Positions 1-11,374 of a stretch of DNA of 35,663 nucleotides are shown here, piece by piece. The translations under genes and the position numbers were made by a program. The stretch's first letter is position 1. Each line of letters begins with the position of its first letter. The notes below the pieces were generated by a model. That model saw nothing but the letters and a program-made list of their open reading frames with translations, had not been told where the DNA came from and ran no database searches. The DNA is taken from assembly GCF_003732485.1 (NCBI RefSeq), contig NZ_MOAK01000086.1, positions 171,800 to 207,462 of the forward strand, written 5' to 3'. Source of the stretch: Pseudomonas protegens. GTDB lineage: Bacteria; Pseudomonadota; Gammaproteobacteria; Pseudomonadales; Pseudomonadaceae.

Positions 1-475
<475 letters not shown>

Positions 476-476
<1 letters not shown>

Positions 477-1021
477 TACTGGGCCTTTTGCTCGTCGGTT
501 TTCTTTTTCGGCTGGATGACCATATCGATCCGCGGACGTGGTGCGGTGACCGAGCTGCCATTGGCGCGACCGGCATTAGCCACTTGCTTGACGGTGTCGT
601 AGACGATCTTCTCGCCTTCGGTGGTGTTGCCGTCGTTGATGACCTTGGCCTTGTCGATCAGCACGATGCGATTCTGCTGGGCGTGGTACTGGATGGTCAC
701 AGCGTAGGCCTGAACCGGTTTCGGGTCGGTCTGCTTCTGCAGCTGCTCGAAGTAGGCCAGGTTGCCCACCGACGTCACTACGTCGATTTCGCCGCTCTTG
801 GCTCGGGTGATGGTCACGGTGTTGCCGGTGATCTTCATCGAACCCTGGGTGATGATCACATCGCCCTTGTAGGTGGCCACGCCGTTCTTGTCGTCCAGCT
901 GGGCGTCGTCGGCCTGGATGCGGATCGGCTGTTGGCTATCGTTCGGCAGAGCCCAGGCGCTCACGCTTCCCAGTGCTGCGCCCAGACTGAGCAAAATAGG
1001 GAGGGTTTTAACGAGCCTCAT
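476..1021 (-). CDS. lptA: LPS transport periplasmic protein LptA (LptH)
   Basis: This periplasmic beta-jellyroll protein polymerises into the bridge carrying LPS from LptC to LptD. The 181-residue protein starts with a Sec signal peptide (residues 1-24, [10 protein letters not shown], hydrophobic core, cleavage probably after SAWA). The OstA/LptA core follows (about 30-150), with typical segments [26 protein letters not shown] and [10 protein letters not shown]. The tail is lysine- and glutamine-rich and probably disordered. The gene overlaps the end of lptC by 14 bases and touches lptB by one base, so the three are one transcription and translation unit. In Pseudomonas the orthologue is often named LptH. 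Confidence 0.95.
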
Positions 1022-1580
1022 ACTGTCCTCTTACGTTCGATAGCAGGTTCATCCTGCCGTCTTTCAAATACGCTTTCATTCCCTTGGCCGTAGTCACGCC
1101 GCCGGCGCCGTCGATTCTAACGGCTTGCTCGGTCTGCGCATATTGCTTCTGCGGGAATACTGTCATGCGGCTGGTGGTGATCAGCAGGTTGCGGTTGTGC
1201 TCGTCGGTGCGGGAAACCCGTACCGAATCGATCAGCTCGACCTCGGTGCCGTCCGGATTGACTTCGCCGCGCTCGCTCTGGACGTGCCAGGGGAAAGTGG
1301 TGCCGCGGTACATCTGCAGGTCCGGCTTGGTCAGCAGCGTCACTTCGCTGGCCTTGACGTGCTCCACTTTGTCCGAGGTCATTTCGTACTGCAGCTTGCC
1401 GTCAGGCAGGTACTGCACGCTGCGGGCGTTGATCACGTAATAGTCGATGGCGTTCTCGTCGACCTGCACTACCGGCTTGTCGAGGAAGCGTTCTGGGCTG
1501 ATGTTCCAGTAACCGACCGCCGCGAACAGCAGGGCGATGGTCCCGAATATCAGGATGTTGCGAATCTTTTTACTCAGCAT
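1008..1580 (-). CDS. lptC: LPS export protein LptC
   Basis: LptC is a bitopic inner-membrane protein that receives LPS from LptFG and hands it to LptA. The 190-residue protein has one N-terminal membrane segment (about residues 8-26, NILIFGTIALLFAAVGYW) and a periplasmic LptC domain. Recognisable segments are YYVINARSVQYLPDGKLQYEM and WHVQSERGEV, then a C-terminal KGMKAYLKDGRMNLLSNVRG. Its length matches the family. It lies 9 bases after kdsC and overlaps lptA, consistent with one KDO/LPS-export operon read leftward. Confidence 0.94.
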   Translation of the reverse strand: MLSKKIRNILIFGTIALLFAAVGYWNISPERFLDKPVVQVDENAIDYYVINARSVQYLPDGKLQYEMTSDKVEHVKASEVTLLTKPDLQMYRGTTFPWHVQSERGEVNPDGTEVELIDSVRVSRTDEHNRNLLITTSRMTVFPQKQYAQTEQAVRIDGAGGVTTAKGMKAYLKDGRMNLLSNVRGQYEAR

Positions 1581-1589
1581 GGGTGGGCT

Positions 1590-2114
1590 CTATAAGTAAG
1601 CGGCGTTGGCTGCTTCAAGGCGGTCCTGGGCTTGCAGGATCAGCTCGCAGAACTCTCGGGCAGCGCCTTCGCCGCCGCGGGCTACGGTGGTGCCGTGGGC
1701 GTGTTCACGGACAAAGCCGGCTGCGTTGGCCACCGCCATGCCCAGGCCGACACGGCGGATCACCGGCAGATCGGGCAGGTCGTCGCCCAGGTAGGCGACC
1801 TGTTCATAGCTTAGGCCCAGTTGGGCAAGAAGTTCGTCCAGCACCACCAGCTTGTCTTCGCGGCCCTGGTACAGGTGGGGAATCCCCAGGTTCTTGGCCC
1901 GGCGCTCCACCACCGGGGTCTTGCGCCCGCTGATGATTGCCGTCTGCACCCCGGCGGCCATGAGCATCTTGATGCCCTGGCCGTCGAGAGTATTGAAGGT
2001 CTTGAACTCGCTGCCGTCCTCAAGGAAGTACAGGCGACCGTCGGTCAGTACGCCGTCGACGTCGAAAACCGCCAGCTTGATGTTTTTACCGCGTTGCAGC
2101 AGGTCGGCACTCAT
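1590..2114 (-). CDS. kdsC: 3-deoxy-D-manno-octulosonate 8-phosphate phosphatase KdsC
   Basis: KdsC hydrolyses KDO 8-phosphate to KDO, the sugar that links lipid A to the LPS core. The 174-residue protein is a cap-less HAD phosphatase. Motif I is FDVDGVLTDG with the nucleophile and acid at D18 and D20. Motif II is around ISGRKTP (61-67), the motif III lysine is near 88, and motif IV is GDDLPDLP (110-117). The short length fits the tetrameric KdsC class. Its ATG shares one base with the kdsD stop, so two successive enzymes of the KDO pathway are translationally coupled. The extra C-terminal tail after residue 150 is usual. Confidence 0.95.
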   Translation of the reverse strand: MSADLLQRGKNIKLAVFDVDGVLTDGRLYFLEDGSEFKTFNTLDGQGIKMLMAAGVQTAIISGRKTPVVERRAKNLGIPHLYQGREDKLVVLDELLAQLGLSYEQVAYLGDDLPDLPVIRRVGLGMAVANAAGFVREHAHGTTVARGGEGAAREFCELILQAQDRLEAANAAYL

Positions 2115-3088
2115 TACATCACTCCCGCGCGCAGCAGATCGTGCATGTTCAAGGCGCCGATCGGACGGTCTTCCTTGTCCACCACCACCAGGGCGCTGAT
2201 TTTATGGTCTTCCATGATCTTCAGGGCTTCGGCGGCCAGCATGTCGGCGCGTGCCGTCTTGCCGTGAGGGGTCATGACCGAGTCGATGGTGGCGTGGTGT
2301 ATATCAATGGCGCGATCCAGGGTGCGGCGCAGGTCGCCGTCGGTGAAGATCCCGGCCAGGCGGCCGTCGGCCTCCAGAATTACGGTCATGCCCAGGCCCT
2401 TGCGGGTCATCTCCATGAGCGCATCCTTGAGCAGGGTGCCGCGCTGCACTTGTGGCAGGTCGGTACCTTCGTGCATGACGTTCTCGACCTTGAGCAACAG
2501 GCGCCGACCCAGAGCTCCGCCCGGATGGGAAAAGGCAAAATCCTCGGCGGTGAAGCCCCGGGCTTCCAGCAGCGCCACGGCCAGGGCGTCGCCCATGACC
2601 AGGGCGGCGGTGGTCGAGGAGGTCGGTGCCAGGTTCAGCGGGCAGGCTTCGTGCTCGACGTGGACGTTGAGATTGACGTCGGCAGCCTTGGCCAGCGGCG
2701 ACTCGGGGTTACCGGTCAGGCTGATCAACTGGATACCCAGGCGCTTGATCAAGGGCAGCAGGGTGACGATTTCGTTGGTGGATCCGGAGTTGGAGAGGGC
2801 CAGGATCACGTCGTCGCGAGTGATCATGCCCATATCGCCATGACTGGCTTCAGCCGGGTGGACAAAGAAAGCCGTAGTGCCGGTGCTGGCCAGGGTGGCG
2901 GCGATCTTGTTGCCGACGTGCCCGGATTTGCCCATGCCGACCACTACCACGCGGCCTTTACTGGCCAGAATCATCTCGCAAGCGCGTACGAAATCTGCGT
3001 CGATATGGGGCAGCAAGCCTTCTACGGCCTGAAGTTCGAGGCGGATGGTGCGTTGTGCTGACTGAATCAGGTCGCTGGATTGGCTCAT
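2114..3088 (-). CDS. kdsD: D-arabinose 5-phosphate isomerase KdsD
   Basis: KdsD interconverts ribulose 5-phosphate and arabinose 5-phosphate, the first committed input to KDO. The 324-residue protein has an SIS domain (about residues 40-175) with GMGKSGHVGNK at 51-61, the catalytic-region HPAEASHGDMG near 77-87 and SNSGSTNE near 99-106. Two CBS domains follow (about 205-262 and 272-324). I chose the start MSQSSDLI at 3088. The frame stays open to 3151, but the extra 21 residues lack family character and run over a TATAAT box. The divergent neighbour is mlaF. It is the first gene of the kdsD-kdsC-lptC-lptA-lptB cluster. Confidence 0.95.
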   Translation of the reverse strand: MSQSSDLIQSAQRTIRLELQAVEGLLPHIDADFVRACEMILASKGRVVVVGMGKSGHVGNKIAATLASTGTTAFFVHPAEASHGDMGMITRDDVILALSNSGSTNEIVTLLPLIKRLGIQLISLTGNPESPLAKAADVNLNVHVEHEACPLNLAPTSSTTAALVMGDALAVALLEARGFTAEDFAFSHPGGALGRRLLLKVENVMHEGTDLPQVQRGTLLKDALMEMTRKGLGMTVILEADGRLAGIFTDGDLRRTLDRAIDIHHATIDSVMTPHGKTARADMLAAEALKIMEDHKISALVVVDKEDRPIGALNMHDLLRAGVM

Positions 3089-3122
3089 GTCTGAAATCGT
3101 ATAGCCCGATGAAAAGGCGGCG

Positions 3123-3150
3123 ATTATAGCGGTAATGAACAAATCCCTCA
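3123..3150 (-). promoter_or_regulatory. Candidate sigma-70 promoter of the kdsD-lpt operon
   Basis: On the minus strand a perfect TATAAT lies at 3128-3123, about 35 bases before the kdsD start. The best-spaced -35 is weak (TGAGGG at 3150-3145, 16-base spacer). The -10 is seen directly; its use as a promoter is inference. Confidence 0.5.
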
Positions 3151-3235
3151 CGCAAGTTCGTCAGCCTTTATCTGCCCGGTATTGGGATTCCTCCAATTTT
3201 GCCTGTCTTGGACCTGAACGTTCACGGCTTCGGCC

Positions 3236-3265
3236 TTGGGGGCTCCGTATCAGCAGTGATATAGT
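3236..3265 (+). promoter_or_regulatory. Candidate extended -10 promoter of the mla operon
   Basis: TGATATAGT at 3257-3265 has the extended -10 form TGnTATAGT. A weak -35 TTGGGG lies at 3236-3241 (18-base spacer). It is about 90 bases upstream of mlaF, and a clear AAGGAG ribosome site lies just before the mlaF ATG. The rest of the 264-base divergent gap shows no gene I can support. Confidence 0.45.
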
Positions 3266-3352
3266 TCGCCGCCAGTTCGGCCTGCCCAGGGGCACGTACT
3301 CCCGGCAGGGAGCCAAGCGTCCGAGTGATAGGCTGCATCGCAAGGAGTTTAG

Positions 3353-4162
3353 ATGAGTGCCGATAACGCCTACGCGGTCGAGCTGAAGGGACTGTCCTTC
3401 AAGCGCGGTACGCGCAGCATTTTCAATAACGTGGATATCCGTATTCCGCGGGGCAAGGTCACCGGCATCATGGGGCCTTCAGGCTGCGGAAAAACCACCC
3501 TGTTGCGCTTGATGGGCATGCAGTTGCGGCCCAGCAGCGGCGAAGTGTGGGTCAACGGCCAGAATCTGCCGACCCTCTCGCGCAGCGATCTGTTCGACGC
3601 GCGCAAGCAAATGGGCGTTCTATTCCAGAGCGGCGCGCTGTTCACCGACCTGGACGTGTTCGAGAACGTAGCCTTTCCGCTGCGAGTGCATACCCAACTG
3701 CCGGATGAAATGATCCGTGACATTGTCCTGCTCAAGCTGCAGGCCGTGGGCCTGCGCGGCGCCGTGGACCTGATGCCTGACGAGCTGTCCGGCGGCATGA
3801 AGCGCCGGGTCGCGCTGGCCCGTGCCATTGCCCTGGACCCGCAGATCCTCATGTACGACGAGCCCTTCGTGGGTCAGGACCCCATCGCCATGGGCGTATT
3901 GGTGCGCCTGATCCGTCTGCTCAATGATGCCCTGGGCATTACCAGCATCCTGGTTTCCCATGATCTTGCGGAAACCGCGAGCATTGCCGATTACCTCTAT
4001 GTAGTAGGCGATGGCCAGGTACTGGGGCAGGGAACTCCTGACGAACTGATGGACTCCGACAATCCGCGTATCCGTCAATTCATGAAGGGCGATCCCGACG
4101 GTCCGGTGCCGTTTCACTTTCCAGCGACGGATTACCGCGCAGATCTCCTGGGGAAGCGCTGA
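3353..4162 (+). CDS. mlaF: Phospholipid ABC transporter ATP-binding protein MlaF (Ttg2A)
   Basis: MlaF is the cytoplasmic ATPase of the MlaFEDB complex, which moves phospholipids between the inner membrane and periplasmic MlaC to keep the outer leaflet free of phospholipid. The 269-residue protein shows Walker [10 protein letters not shown] (41-49), a Q-loop FQSGALF, the signature LSGGM (145-149) and Walker B LMYDEP (166-171). An H-loop region SHDLAET follows. The C-terminal extension after about 240 is where MlaF contacts MlaB. An AAGGAG site precedes the ATG. The stop overlaps the mlaE start. In Pseudomonas putida this operon is known as ttg2 from toluene-tolerance work. Confidence 0.95.
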   Translation: MSADNAYAVELKGLSFKRGTRSIFNNVDIRIPRGKVTGIMGPSGCGKTTLLRLMGMQLRPSSGEVWVNGQNLPTLSRSDLFDARKQMGVLFQSGALFTDLDVFENVAFPLRVHTQLPDEMIRDIVLLKLQAVGLRGAVDLMPDELSGGMKRRVALARAIALDPQILMYDEPFVGQDPIAMGVLVRLIRLLNDALGITSILVSHDLAETASIADYLYVVGDGQVLGQGTPDELMDSDNPRIRQFMKGDPDGPVPFHFPATDYRADLLGKR

Positions 4163-4959
4163 TGCGCAAAATATCGTTAATCGAGAGGATTCGCCTCTTC
4201 GGTCGTTCAGGCATCGATGTCCTGGCGGTACTGGGGCGCTCCACGCTGTTCCTGTTTCATGCGCTGCTGGGGCGCGGTGGCATTGGCGGCAGCTTTGGCC
4301 TGCTGGTCAAGCAACTGCACTCCGTGGGCGTGATGTCCCTGGTGATCATTGTCGTGTCCGGGATCTTCATCGGCATGGTGCTGGCGCTGCAGGGCTTCAA
4401 TATTCTCTCCAGCTACGGTTCGGAGCAGGCCGTAGGGCAGATGGTTGCCCTGACCTTGCTGCGGGAGTTGGGGCCGGTGGTGACTGCGTTGCTGTTCGCC
4501 GGTCGTGCCGGTTCGGCATTGACCGCGGAAATCGGCAACATGAAGTCCACCGAGCAACTTTCCAGCCTGGAGATGATCGGGGTCGACCCGCTCAAGTACA
4601 TCATTGCGCCACGCCTGTGGGCGGGCTTCATTTCCCTGCCGTTGCTGGCGATGATTTTCAGCGTGGTGGGAATCTGGGGTGGTTCCTGGGTGGCTGTCGA
4701 CTGGCTGGGCGTCTATGACGGTTCCTACTGGGCGAACATGCAGAACAGCGTGACCTTCAGTGGTGATGTGCTCAACGGTGTGATCAAAAGTATTGTTTTT
4801 GCGTTTGTAGTGACCTGGATCGCCGTATTCCAAGGCTACGACTGTGAGCCCACTTCAGAGGGGATCAGCCGTGCCACTACCAAGACCGTGGTGTATGCCT
4901 CGTTGGCCGTACTCGGCTTGGACTTTATTCTGACCGCCTTGATGTTTGGAGATTTCTGA
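4162..4959 (+). CDS. mlaE: Phospholipid ABC transporter permease MlaE (Ttg2B)
   Basis: MlaE is the inner-membrane permease of the Mla transporter. The 265-residue protein has an amphipathic N-terminal helix followed by about five hydrophobic membrane segments, including [20 protein letters not shown] (about 53-72) and the stretch with [16 protein letters not shown]. The permease signature region [20 protein letters not shown], with an EIGNMK continuation, lies near residues 100-130. Length and motif are typical. It overlaps both neighbours by a base or so (mlaF stop/mlaE start and mlaE stop/mlaD start), which fits stoichiometric complex assembly. Confidence 0.95.
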   Translation: MRKISLIERIRLFGRSGIDVLAVLGRSTLFLFHALLGRGGIGGSFGLLVKQLHSVGVMSLVIIVVSGIFIGMVLALQGFNILSSYGSEQAVGQMVALTLLRELGPVVTALLFAGRAGSALTAEIGNMKSTEQLSSLEMIGVDPLKYIIAPRLWAGFISLPLLAMIFSVVGIWGGSWVAVDWLGVYDGSYWANMQNSVTFSGDVLNGVIKSIVFAFVVTWIAVFQGYDCEPTSEGISRATTKTVVYASLAVLGLDFILTALMFGDF

Positions 4960-5426
4960 TGCAAAACCGCACCCTGGAAATCGGTGTCGGCCTTTTCCTG
5001 CTGGCCGGCATTCTGGCTTTGCTGTTGCTTGCCCTGCGGGTCAGTGGCTTGTCTCCGACTGCGAGCACCGATACCTATAAACTTTACGCCTACTTCGACA
5101 ATATCGCCGGTTTGACGGTCAGAGCTAAGGTGACCATGGCCGGTGTGACCATCGGCAAGGTCACGGCGATCGATCTGGACCGTGACAGCTTCACCGGCCG
5201 GGTGACGATGCAGCTGGAAAAGCGTGTGGATAATCTGCCGACCGACTCCACTGCATCTATCCTGACTGCTGGCCTGTTGGGTGAGAAATACATCGGTATC
5301 AGCGTGGGTGGGGAAGAAGCCTTGCTCAAGGATGGTGGAACCATCCATGACACCCAGTCGTCGCTGGTGCTGGAGGACCTGATCGGTAAATTCCTGCTCA
5401 ATACCGTTAGCAAAGACGCCAAATGA
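4959..5426 (+). CDS. mlaD: Phospholipid transport MCE-domain protein MlaD (Ttg2C)
   Basis: MlaD anchors to the inner membrane and forms the periplasmic hexameric MCE ring through which lipid passes between MlaE and MlaC. The 155-residue protein has one N-terminal membrane helix (about 7-28, VGLFLLAGILALLLLALRV) and an MCE domain (about 40-118) with YFDNIAGLTVRAKVTMAGV and the segment GLLGEKYIGIS. A short C-terminal helix (LEDLIGKFLLNTV) matches the hydrophobic pore-lining helix of the family. Its stop overlaps an upstream ATG of mlaC. Confidence 0.95.
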   Translation: MQNRTLEIGVGLFLLAGILALLLLALRVSGLSPTASTDTYKLYAYFDNIAGLTVRAKVTMAGVTIGKVTAIDLDRDSFTGRVTMQLEKRVDNLPTDSTASILTAGLLGEKYIGISVGGEEALLKDGGTIHDTQSSLVLEDLIGKFLLNTVSKDAK

Positions 5427-5437
5427 GGAGTTTTTCG

Positions 5438-6091
5438 ATGATCTCTATCTTGCGACGTGGCTTGTTGGTCCTGCTGGCGGCCCTGCCGTTGCTGGCCAAT
5501 GCGGCAAGCACGCCTTCCGCGCATGATCTGGTGCAGGACACGACCACTCGTCTGCTGGCGGACCTGGCGGCCAATAAGGAGAAGTACAAGCAAAGCCCGA
5601 ACGACTTCTACAACGCCTTGAACGGTATTGTCGGGCCGGTGGTGGATGCCGATGGCATCTCCCGTAGCATCATGACCGTGAAGTATTCGCGCAAGGCAAC
5701 CCCGGAGCAGATGGCGCGCTTCCAGGAAAACTTCAAGCGCAGCCTGATGCAGTTCTACGGTAATGCCTTGCTGGAGTACAACAACCAGGGCATCACTGTT
5801 TCTCCTGCCAAGGATGAAAGCGGTACCCGTACCAGCGTGGATATGCAGGTCAAAGGCAACAACGGCGCGATCTACCCGGTGTCCTATACCCTGGAGAAGA
5901 TCAACGACGAGTGGAAAGTGCGCAACGTGATCATCAACGGTATCAATATCGGCAAGCTGTTCCGTGATCAGTTCGCCGACGCCATGCAGCGCAACGGCAA
6001 CAACCTGGACAAGACCATCGACGGCTGGGCCGGCGAAGTGGCCAAGGCCAAGGAAGTGACCGAAGACGCCGCACAAAAGGCTGCGCAATGA
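5438..6091 (+). CDS. mlaC: Periplasmic phospholipid carrier MlaC (Ttg2D)
   Basis: MlaC is the soluble periplasmic lipid carrier that shuttles between the MlaA-porin complex and MlaFEDB. I chose the ATG at 5438, giving 217 residues. GAGGAG lies about 7 bases before it, and the protein then opens directly with a clean signal peptide (MISILRRGLLVLLAALPLLANA). An ATG five codons earlier (5423) overlaps the mlaD stop and remains possible. The mature part has the MlaC/Ttg2D fold features: helical N-terminal half with FYNALNGIVGPVVD, then the beta-sheet half with YPVSYTLEKINDEWKVRNVIINGINIG. Confidence 0.93.
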   Translation: MISILRRGLLVLLAALPLLANAASTPSAHDLVQDTTTRLLADLAANKEKYKQSPNDFYNALNGIVGPVVDADGISRSIMTVKYSRKATPEQMARFQENFKRSLMQFYGNALLEYNNQGITVSPAKDESGTRTSVDMQVKGNNGAIYPVSYTLEKINDEWKVRNVIINGINIGKLFRDQFADAMQRNGNNLDKTIDGWAGEVAKAKEVTEDAAQKAAQ

Positions 6092-6393
6092 GCGAGTCCG
6101 CCGTGCGCCTCGGGGACGCCGGGGAGCTGCTGATCAGCGGTGTGCTGGATTACCGCAGCGGCCCGGGTCTGCGCAAGCAGGGCCAGGCCCTGATCAAGTC
6201 GAGCCCGGCTGCGGCGTTGGTGCTGGATTGCTCGGCAGTGGAAAAGTCCAGCAGTGTCGGCCTGGCCTTGTTGCTGGCCTTCATGCGTGATGCCCAGGGT
6301 CTCGGCAAGGCGGTGAGTGTTCGTGCCTTGCCCGAGGACATGCGGGAAATTGCCGAAGTATCCGGGGTCACCGAGATCCTCCTCCATCCGTAG
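6088..6393 (+). CDS. mlaB: STAS-domain protein MlaB (Ttg2E)
   Basis: MlaB is the small cytoplasmic STAS subunit that binds MlaF and is needed for stability and activity of the transporter. The 101-residue protein is one STAS domain: beta strand LLISGVLDY, then LVLDCSAVEKSSSVGLALLL, where the serine cluster occupies the conserved STAS loop, and MREIAEVSGVTEIL at the end. The start overlaps the mlaC stop by 4 bases, so it closes the mla operon. A terminator-like hairpin follows within 20 bases. Confidence 0.92.
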   Translation: MSESAVRLGDAGELLISGVLDYRSGPGLRKQGQALIKSSPAAALVLDCSAVEKSSSVGLALLLAFMRDAQGLGKAVSVRALPEDMREIAEVSGVTEILLHP

Positions 6394-6411
6394 TAACCCA
6401 CATCTATATAG

Positions 6412-6465
6412 AAGCCCCCCGTCAGAGTCCTGCTATGCGGGGTTCGCAGGCGCGGGGCTTTTTTG
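6412..6465 (+). terminator. Probable rho-independent terminator after mlaB
   Basis: The arm AAGCCCC (6412-6418) pairs with GGGGCTT (6454-6460) across a long GC-rich loop and is followed by TTTTTT. This would end the mla operon and separate it from ibaG-murA. The long loop lowers confidence. Confidence 0.55.
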
Positions 6466-6510
6466 TATGATGTCCGACCCGCGCGCACAGGGCGCCGATT
6501 GAGGTTGAGC

Positions 6511-8038
<1,528 letters not shown>

Positions 8039-8047
8039 TTGCGTGAC

Positions 8048-8109
8048 GGGCACAGGGAGGTGCCCACAGTCGAATCTGTTCCACGTCGAGCCTGTCTTCA
8101 GGCTCGACG
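8048..8109 (+). other. Two tandem hairpins between murA and hisG
   Basis: GGGCAC (8048-8053) pairs with GTGCCC (8060-8065). A second, perfect 11-bp stem has arms CGTCGAGCCTG (8084-8094) and CAGGCTCGACG (8099-8109) with loop TCTT. Neither is followed by a T-run, so they are not classic terminators. They could act as mRNA stabilisers, processing sites or partial terminators. Confidence 0.6.
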
Positions 8110-8167
8110 CATGTCTGGCGCCGTTTGCGTCCGGGCATCAGTCGCCGCATAAGGACTTACGTTACTC

Positions 8168-8803
8168 ATGTTGACCATCGCACTGTCCAAGGGCCGTATC
8201 CTCGACGACACGCTGCCGCTTCTGGCTGAAGCGGGCATCGTGCCAACCGAGAATCCGGACAAGAGCCGCAAACTGATCATCCCCACGACCCAGGACGACG
8301 TTCGCCTGCTGATCGTGCGTGCCACTGACGTGCCGACCTATGTCGAGCATGGCGCTGCCGACCTCGGGGTGGCCGGCAAGGACGTCCTGATGGAGTACAC
8401 CGGCCAGGGCCTGTACGAACCGCTGGACCTGCAGATTGCCCAGTGCAAGCTGATGACGGCCGGTGCTATTGGCGCCGCAGAACCCAAGGGCCGCCTGCGC
8501 GTGGCCACCAAGTTCGTCAACGTGGCCAAGCGGTACTACGCCGAGCAGGGCCGCCAGGTCGACATCATCAAGCTTTACGGCTCGATGGAGCTGGCACCGC
8601 TGATCGGTCTGGCGGACAAGATCATCGACGTGGTCGACACCGGCAATACCCTGCGGGCCAACGGTCTGGAGCCTCAGGAACTGATCGCCACCATCAGCTC
8701 CCGCCTGGTGGTCAACAAGGCCTCCATGAAGATGCAGCACGCCCGTATCCAGGCGTTGATCGACACCCTGCGCAAGGCAGTGGAATCGCGACACCGCGGC
8801 TGA
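8168..8803 (+). CDS. hisG: ATP phosphoribosyltransferase catalytic subunit HisG (short form)
   Basis: HisG joins ATP and PRPP to make phosphoribosyl-ATP, the first step of histidine synthesis. At 211 residues it is the short form (HisGS) that lacks the C-terminal regulatory domain. This form works as a hetero-octamer with HisZ, which is not in this window. Visible motifs are the opening [27 protein letters not shown], and the PRPP loop [17 protein letters not shown] (about 155-171). Upstream are two hairpins; downstream a 154-base gap separates it from hisD. Confidence 0.96.
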   Translation: MLTIALSKGRILDDTLPLLAEAGIVPTENPDKSRKLIIPTTQDDVRLLIVRATDVPTYVEHGAADLGVAGKDVLMEYTGQGLYEPLDLQIAQCKLMTAGAIGAAEPKGRLRVATKFVNVAKRYYAEQGRQVDIIKLYGSMELAPLIGLADKIIDVVDTGNTLRANGLEPQELIATISSRLVVNKASMKMQHARIQALIDTLRKAVESRHRG

Positions 8804-8957
8804 TTCACATGCGTGGCCTTGAGCCGCGCCCATCTATCCGCGTCATAGCCAGAATGCTCAGGTGCCCACGCGGATGGCTTGGTAGTCTTGCGGCGCCTGA
8901 GCTTTGCAAATTCAAGCTTGCCCTTTTGTGCACTCGCCAATCATTGAGGCCTTCGCT

Positions 8958-10286
8958 ATGACCGCTCCGACTGCAATTCGCCGACTCAACGCTGCCGACC
9001 CGGATTTCGCCCGTCATCTGGATCATCTGCTGAGCTGGGAAAGTGTCTCTGACGATTCGGTCAATCAGCGGGTGCTGGACATCATCAAGGCCGTGCGCGA
9101 ACGCGGTGATGCGGCGCTGGTGGAGTTCACCCAGCGTTTCGACGGCCTGCAAGTGGCCTCCATGGCGGACCTGATCCTGCCGCGCGAGCGCCTGGAACTG
9201 GCCCTGACCCGGATCACCGTGGCCCAGCGCGAAGCCCTGGAAAAGGCCGCAGCGCGGGTGCGCAGCTACCACGAGAAACAAAAGCAGGATTCCTGGAGCT
9301 ACACCGAGGCCGACGGCACGGTGCTGGGCCAGAAGGTCACGCCGCTGGACCGCGCCGGGCTGTACGTACCCGGGGGCAAGGCCTCCTACCCGTCGTCGGT
9401 GCTGATGAACGCGATCCCGGCCAAGGTGGCGGGCGTTACCGAGGTGGTGATGGTGGTACCGACCCCGCGTGGCGAGGTCAACGAGCTGGTACTGGCTGCC
9501 GCCTGCATCGCCGGGGTTGACCGGGTGTTCACCATCGGCGGCGCCCAGGCCGTGGCCGCGCTGGCCTACGGCACCGAAAGCGTGCCCCAGGTGGACAAGG
9601 TCGTCGGCCCGGGCAACATCTATGTGGCCACCGCCAAGCGCCATGTATTCGGCCAGGTCGGCATCGACATGATCGCCGGCCCGTCGGAGATCCTCGTGGT
9701 CTGCGATGGCCAGACCGATCCGGACTGGATCGCCATGGACCTGTTCTCCCAGGCCGAGCACGACGAAGACGCCCAGGCGATCCTGGTCAGCCCGGACGCC
9801 GAGTTCCTCGACAAGGTGGCGGCGAGCATCGCCAAACTGCTGCCGACCATGGAGCGCGCGGAAATCATCAACACCTCGATCAATGGCCGTGGCGCCCTGA
9901 TCAAGGTTCGCGACATGCAGCAGGCCATTGAAGTGGCCAACCGCATTGCCCCCGAGCACCTGGAATTGTCCGTGGCCGACCCGCAAGCCTGGCTGCCGCA
10001 GATCCGCCACGCCGGGGCGATCTTCATGGGCCGTCACACCTCCGAGGCGCTGGGGGATTACTGCGCCGGGCCGAACCACGTGCTGCCGACTTCCGGCACT
10101 GCGCGCTTCTCTTCACCGCTGGGGGTGTATGACTTCCAGAAACGCTCGTCGATCATCTTCTGCTCCGAGCAGGGTGCGTCCGAGCTGGGCCGGACCGCCT
10201 CGGTGCTGGCCCGTGGCGAGTCGCTGACCGCCCACGCCCGCAGCGCCGAATACCGCATCGTCGACGACCAAGATCAGGGGCAATGA
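8958..10286 (+). CDS. hisD: Histidinol dehydrogenase HisD
   Basis: HisD oxidises L-histidinol to L-histidine in two NAD-dependent steps using a zinc ion. The 442-residue protein has all expected marks: [22 protein letters not shown] near 134-155, [13 protein letters not shown] (215-227), the zinc-binding Q265 and H268 within SQAEHDE, and the catalytic pair E343-H344 in APEHLEL. The start [10 protein letters not shown] at 8958 was chosen; the frame is open earlier, but that part is non-conserved. The stop overlaps an ATG for hisC. The preceding gap carries an imperfect inverted repeat (8856-8862 with 8896-8902) of unknown use. Confidence 0.96.
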   Translation: MTAPTAIRRLNAADPDFARHLDHLLSWESVSDDSVNQRVLDIIKAVRERGDAALVEFTQRFDGLQVASMADLILPRERLELALTRITVAQREALEKAAARVRSYHEKQKQDSWSYTEADGTVLGQKVTPLDRAGLYVPGGKASYPSSVLMNAIPAKVAGVTEVVMVVPTPRGEVNELVLAAACIAGVDRVFTIGGAQAVAALAYGTESVPQVDKVVGPGNIYVATAKRHVFGQVGIDMIAGPSEILVVCDGQTDPDWIAMDLFSQAEHDEDAQAILVSPDAEFLDKVAASIAKLLPTMERAEIINTSINGRGALIKVRDMQQAIEVANRIAPEHLELSVADPQAWLPQIRHAGAIFMGRHTSEALGDYCAGPNHVLPTSGTARFSSPLGVYDFQKRSSIIFCSEQGASELGRTASVLARGESLTAHARSAEYRIVDDQDQGQ

Positions 10287-10288
10287 AC

Positions 10289-11341
10289 ATGAGCAAATTC
10301 TGGAGTCCGTTCGTCAAGAACCTGGTGCCCTACGTGCCGGGCGAACAACCCAAGCTGACCAAGCTGGTCAAGCTCAACACCAATGAAAACCCCTATGGCC
10401 CGTCGCCCAGGGCCCTGGCGGCGATGCAGGCCGAACTCAACGACAACCTGCGTCTGTACCCGGACCCCAACAGTGACCTGCTCAAGCAGGCGGTAGCCAG
10501 TTACTACGGGGTGCAGGGTAACCAGGTGTTCCTCGGCAACGGTTCCGACGAAGTCCTGGCGCACATTTTTCACGGCCTGCTGCAGCAGGAAAAACCACTG
10601 CTGTTCCCGGACATCAGCTACAGCTTCTACCCGGTGTATTGCGGCCTGTACGGCATCGAGCACGAAGCGGTGCCGCTGGACGAGCAGTTCCAGATCCGCG
10701 TGGCCGACTACGCCAGGCCCAACGGCGGGATCATCTTCCCCAACCCGAATGCGCCCACCGGCTGCCTGTTGGCCCTGGATGCGGTGGAGCAGATCCTCAA
10801 GGCCAGCCCGGATTCGGTGGTGGTGGTGGATGAGGCCTACATCGACTTCGGCGGCCAGACCGCCATCAGCCTGGTGGATCGCTACCCGAACCTGCTGGTG
10901 ACCCAGACCCTGTCCAAGTCGCGCTCCCTGGCCGGCTTGCGAGTGGGCCTGGCGGTAGGGCACCCGGATCTGATCGAGGCCCTGGAGCGGGTCAAGAACA
11001 GCTTCAACTCCTACCCGCTGGATCGCCTGGCGATCGTCGGAGCGGCGGCGGCCTTCGAGGACCGCGAGTACTTCGCCAAGACCTGCCAGCAAGTGATCGA
11101 CAGTCGCGAATGGGTGGTGGCGCAGTTGCAGGCCAAGGGGTTCGAAGTGCTGCCGTCGGCGGCTAACTTCATCTTTGCCCGCCACCCGCGGCACGACGCA
11201 GCCGGCCTGGCGGCCAAGCTGCGCGAGCAAGGGGTGATAGTGCGCCACTTCAAGCAGCAGCGGATCGCTCAGTTCCTGCGGATCAGCATCGGCACACAGG
11301 AACAGAACCAGGCGCTGATCGACGGCCTGGGCGAGCTGTAG
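10289..11341 (+). CDS. hisC: Histidinol-phosphate aminotransferase HisC
   Basis: HisC is a PLP enzyme that transaminates imidazole-acetol phosphate to histidinol phosphate. The 350-residue protein is a fold-type I aminotransferase with [10 protein letters not shown] near 31-40, LGNGSDE (82-88), DEAYIDF with D181, and the PLP lysine K210 in [15 protein letters not shown] place the start at ATG 10289, which is better spaced from AGGGG (10275-10280). ATG 10283, overlapping the hisD stop, would add two residues. It ends the hisG-hisD-hisC run; a 12-base palindrome CCAGGCGCCTGG (11343-11354) follows immediately. Confidence 0.95.
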   Translation: MSKFWSPFVKNLVPYVPGEQPKLTKLVKLNTNENPYGPSPRALAAMQAELNDNLRLYPDPNSDLLKQAVASYYGVQGNQVFLGNGSDEVLAHIFHGLLQQEKPLLFPDISYSFYPVYCGLYGIEHEAVPLDEQFQIRVADYARPNGGIIFPNPNAPTGCLLALDAVEQILKASPDSVVVVDEAYIDFGGQTAISLVDRYPNLLVTQTLSKSRSLAGLRVGLAVGHPDLIEALERVKNSFNSYPLDRLAIVGAAAAFEDREYFAKTCQQVIDSREWVVAQLQAKGFEVLPSAANFIFARHPRHDAAGLAAKLREQGVIVRHFKQQRIAQFLRISIGTQEQNQALIDGLGEL

Positions 11342-11374
11342 TCCAGGCGCCTGGCTTCCGAGGCGGCCGTACCT

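Noticed and set aside
3135..3356. A 73-codon plus-strand frame in the kdsD-mlaF gap that overlaps the mlaF start by 4 bases
   Set aside because: It is rich in Arg and Ser with no domain, has no convincing ribosome site, and covers the probable mla promoter.
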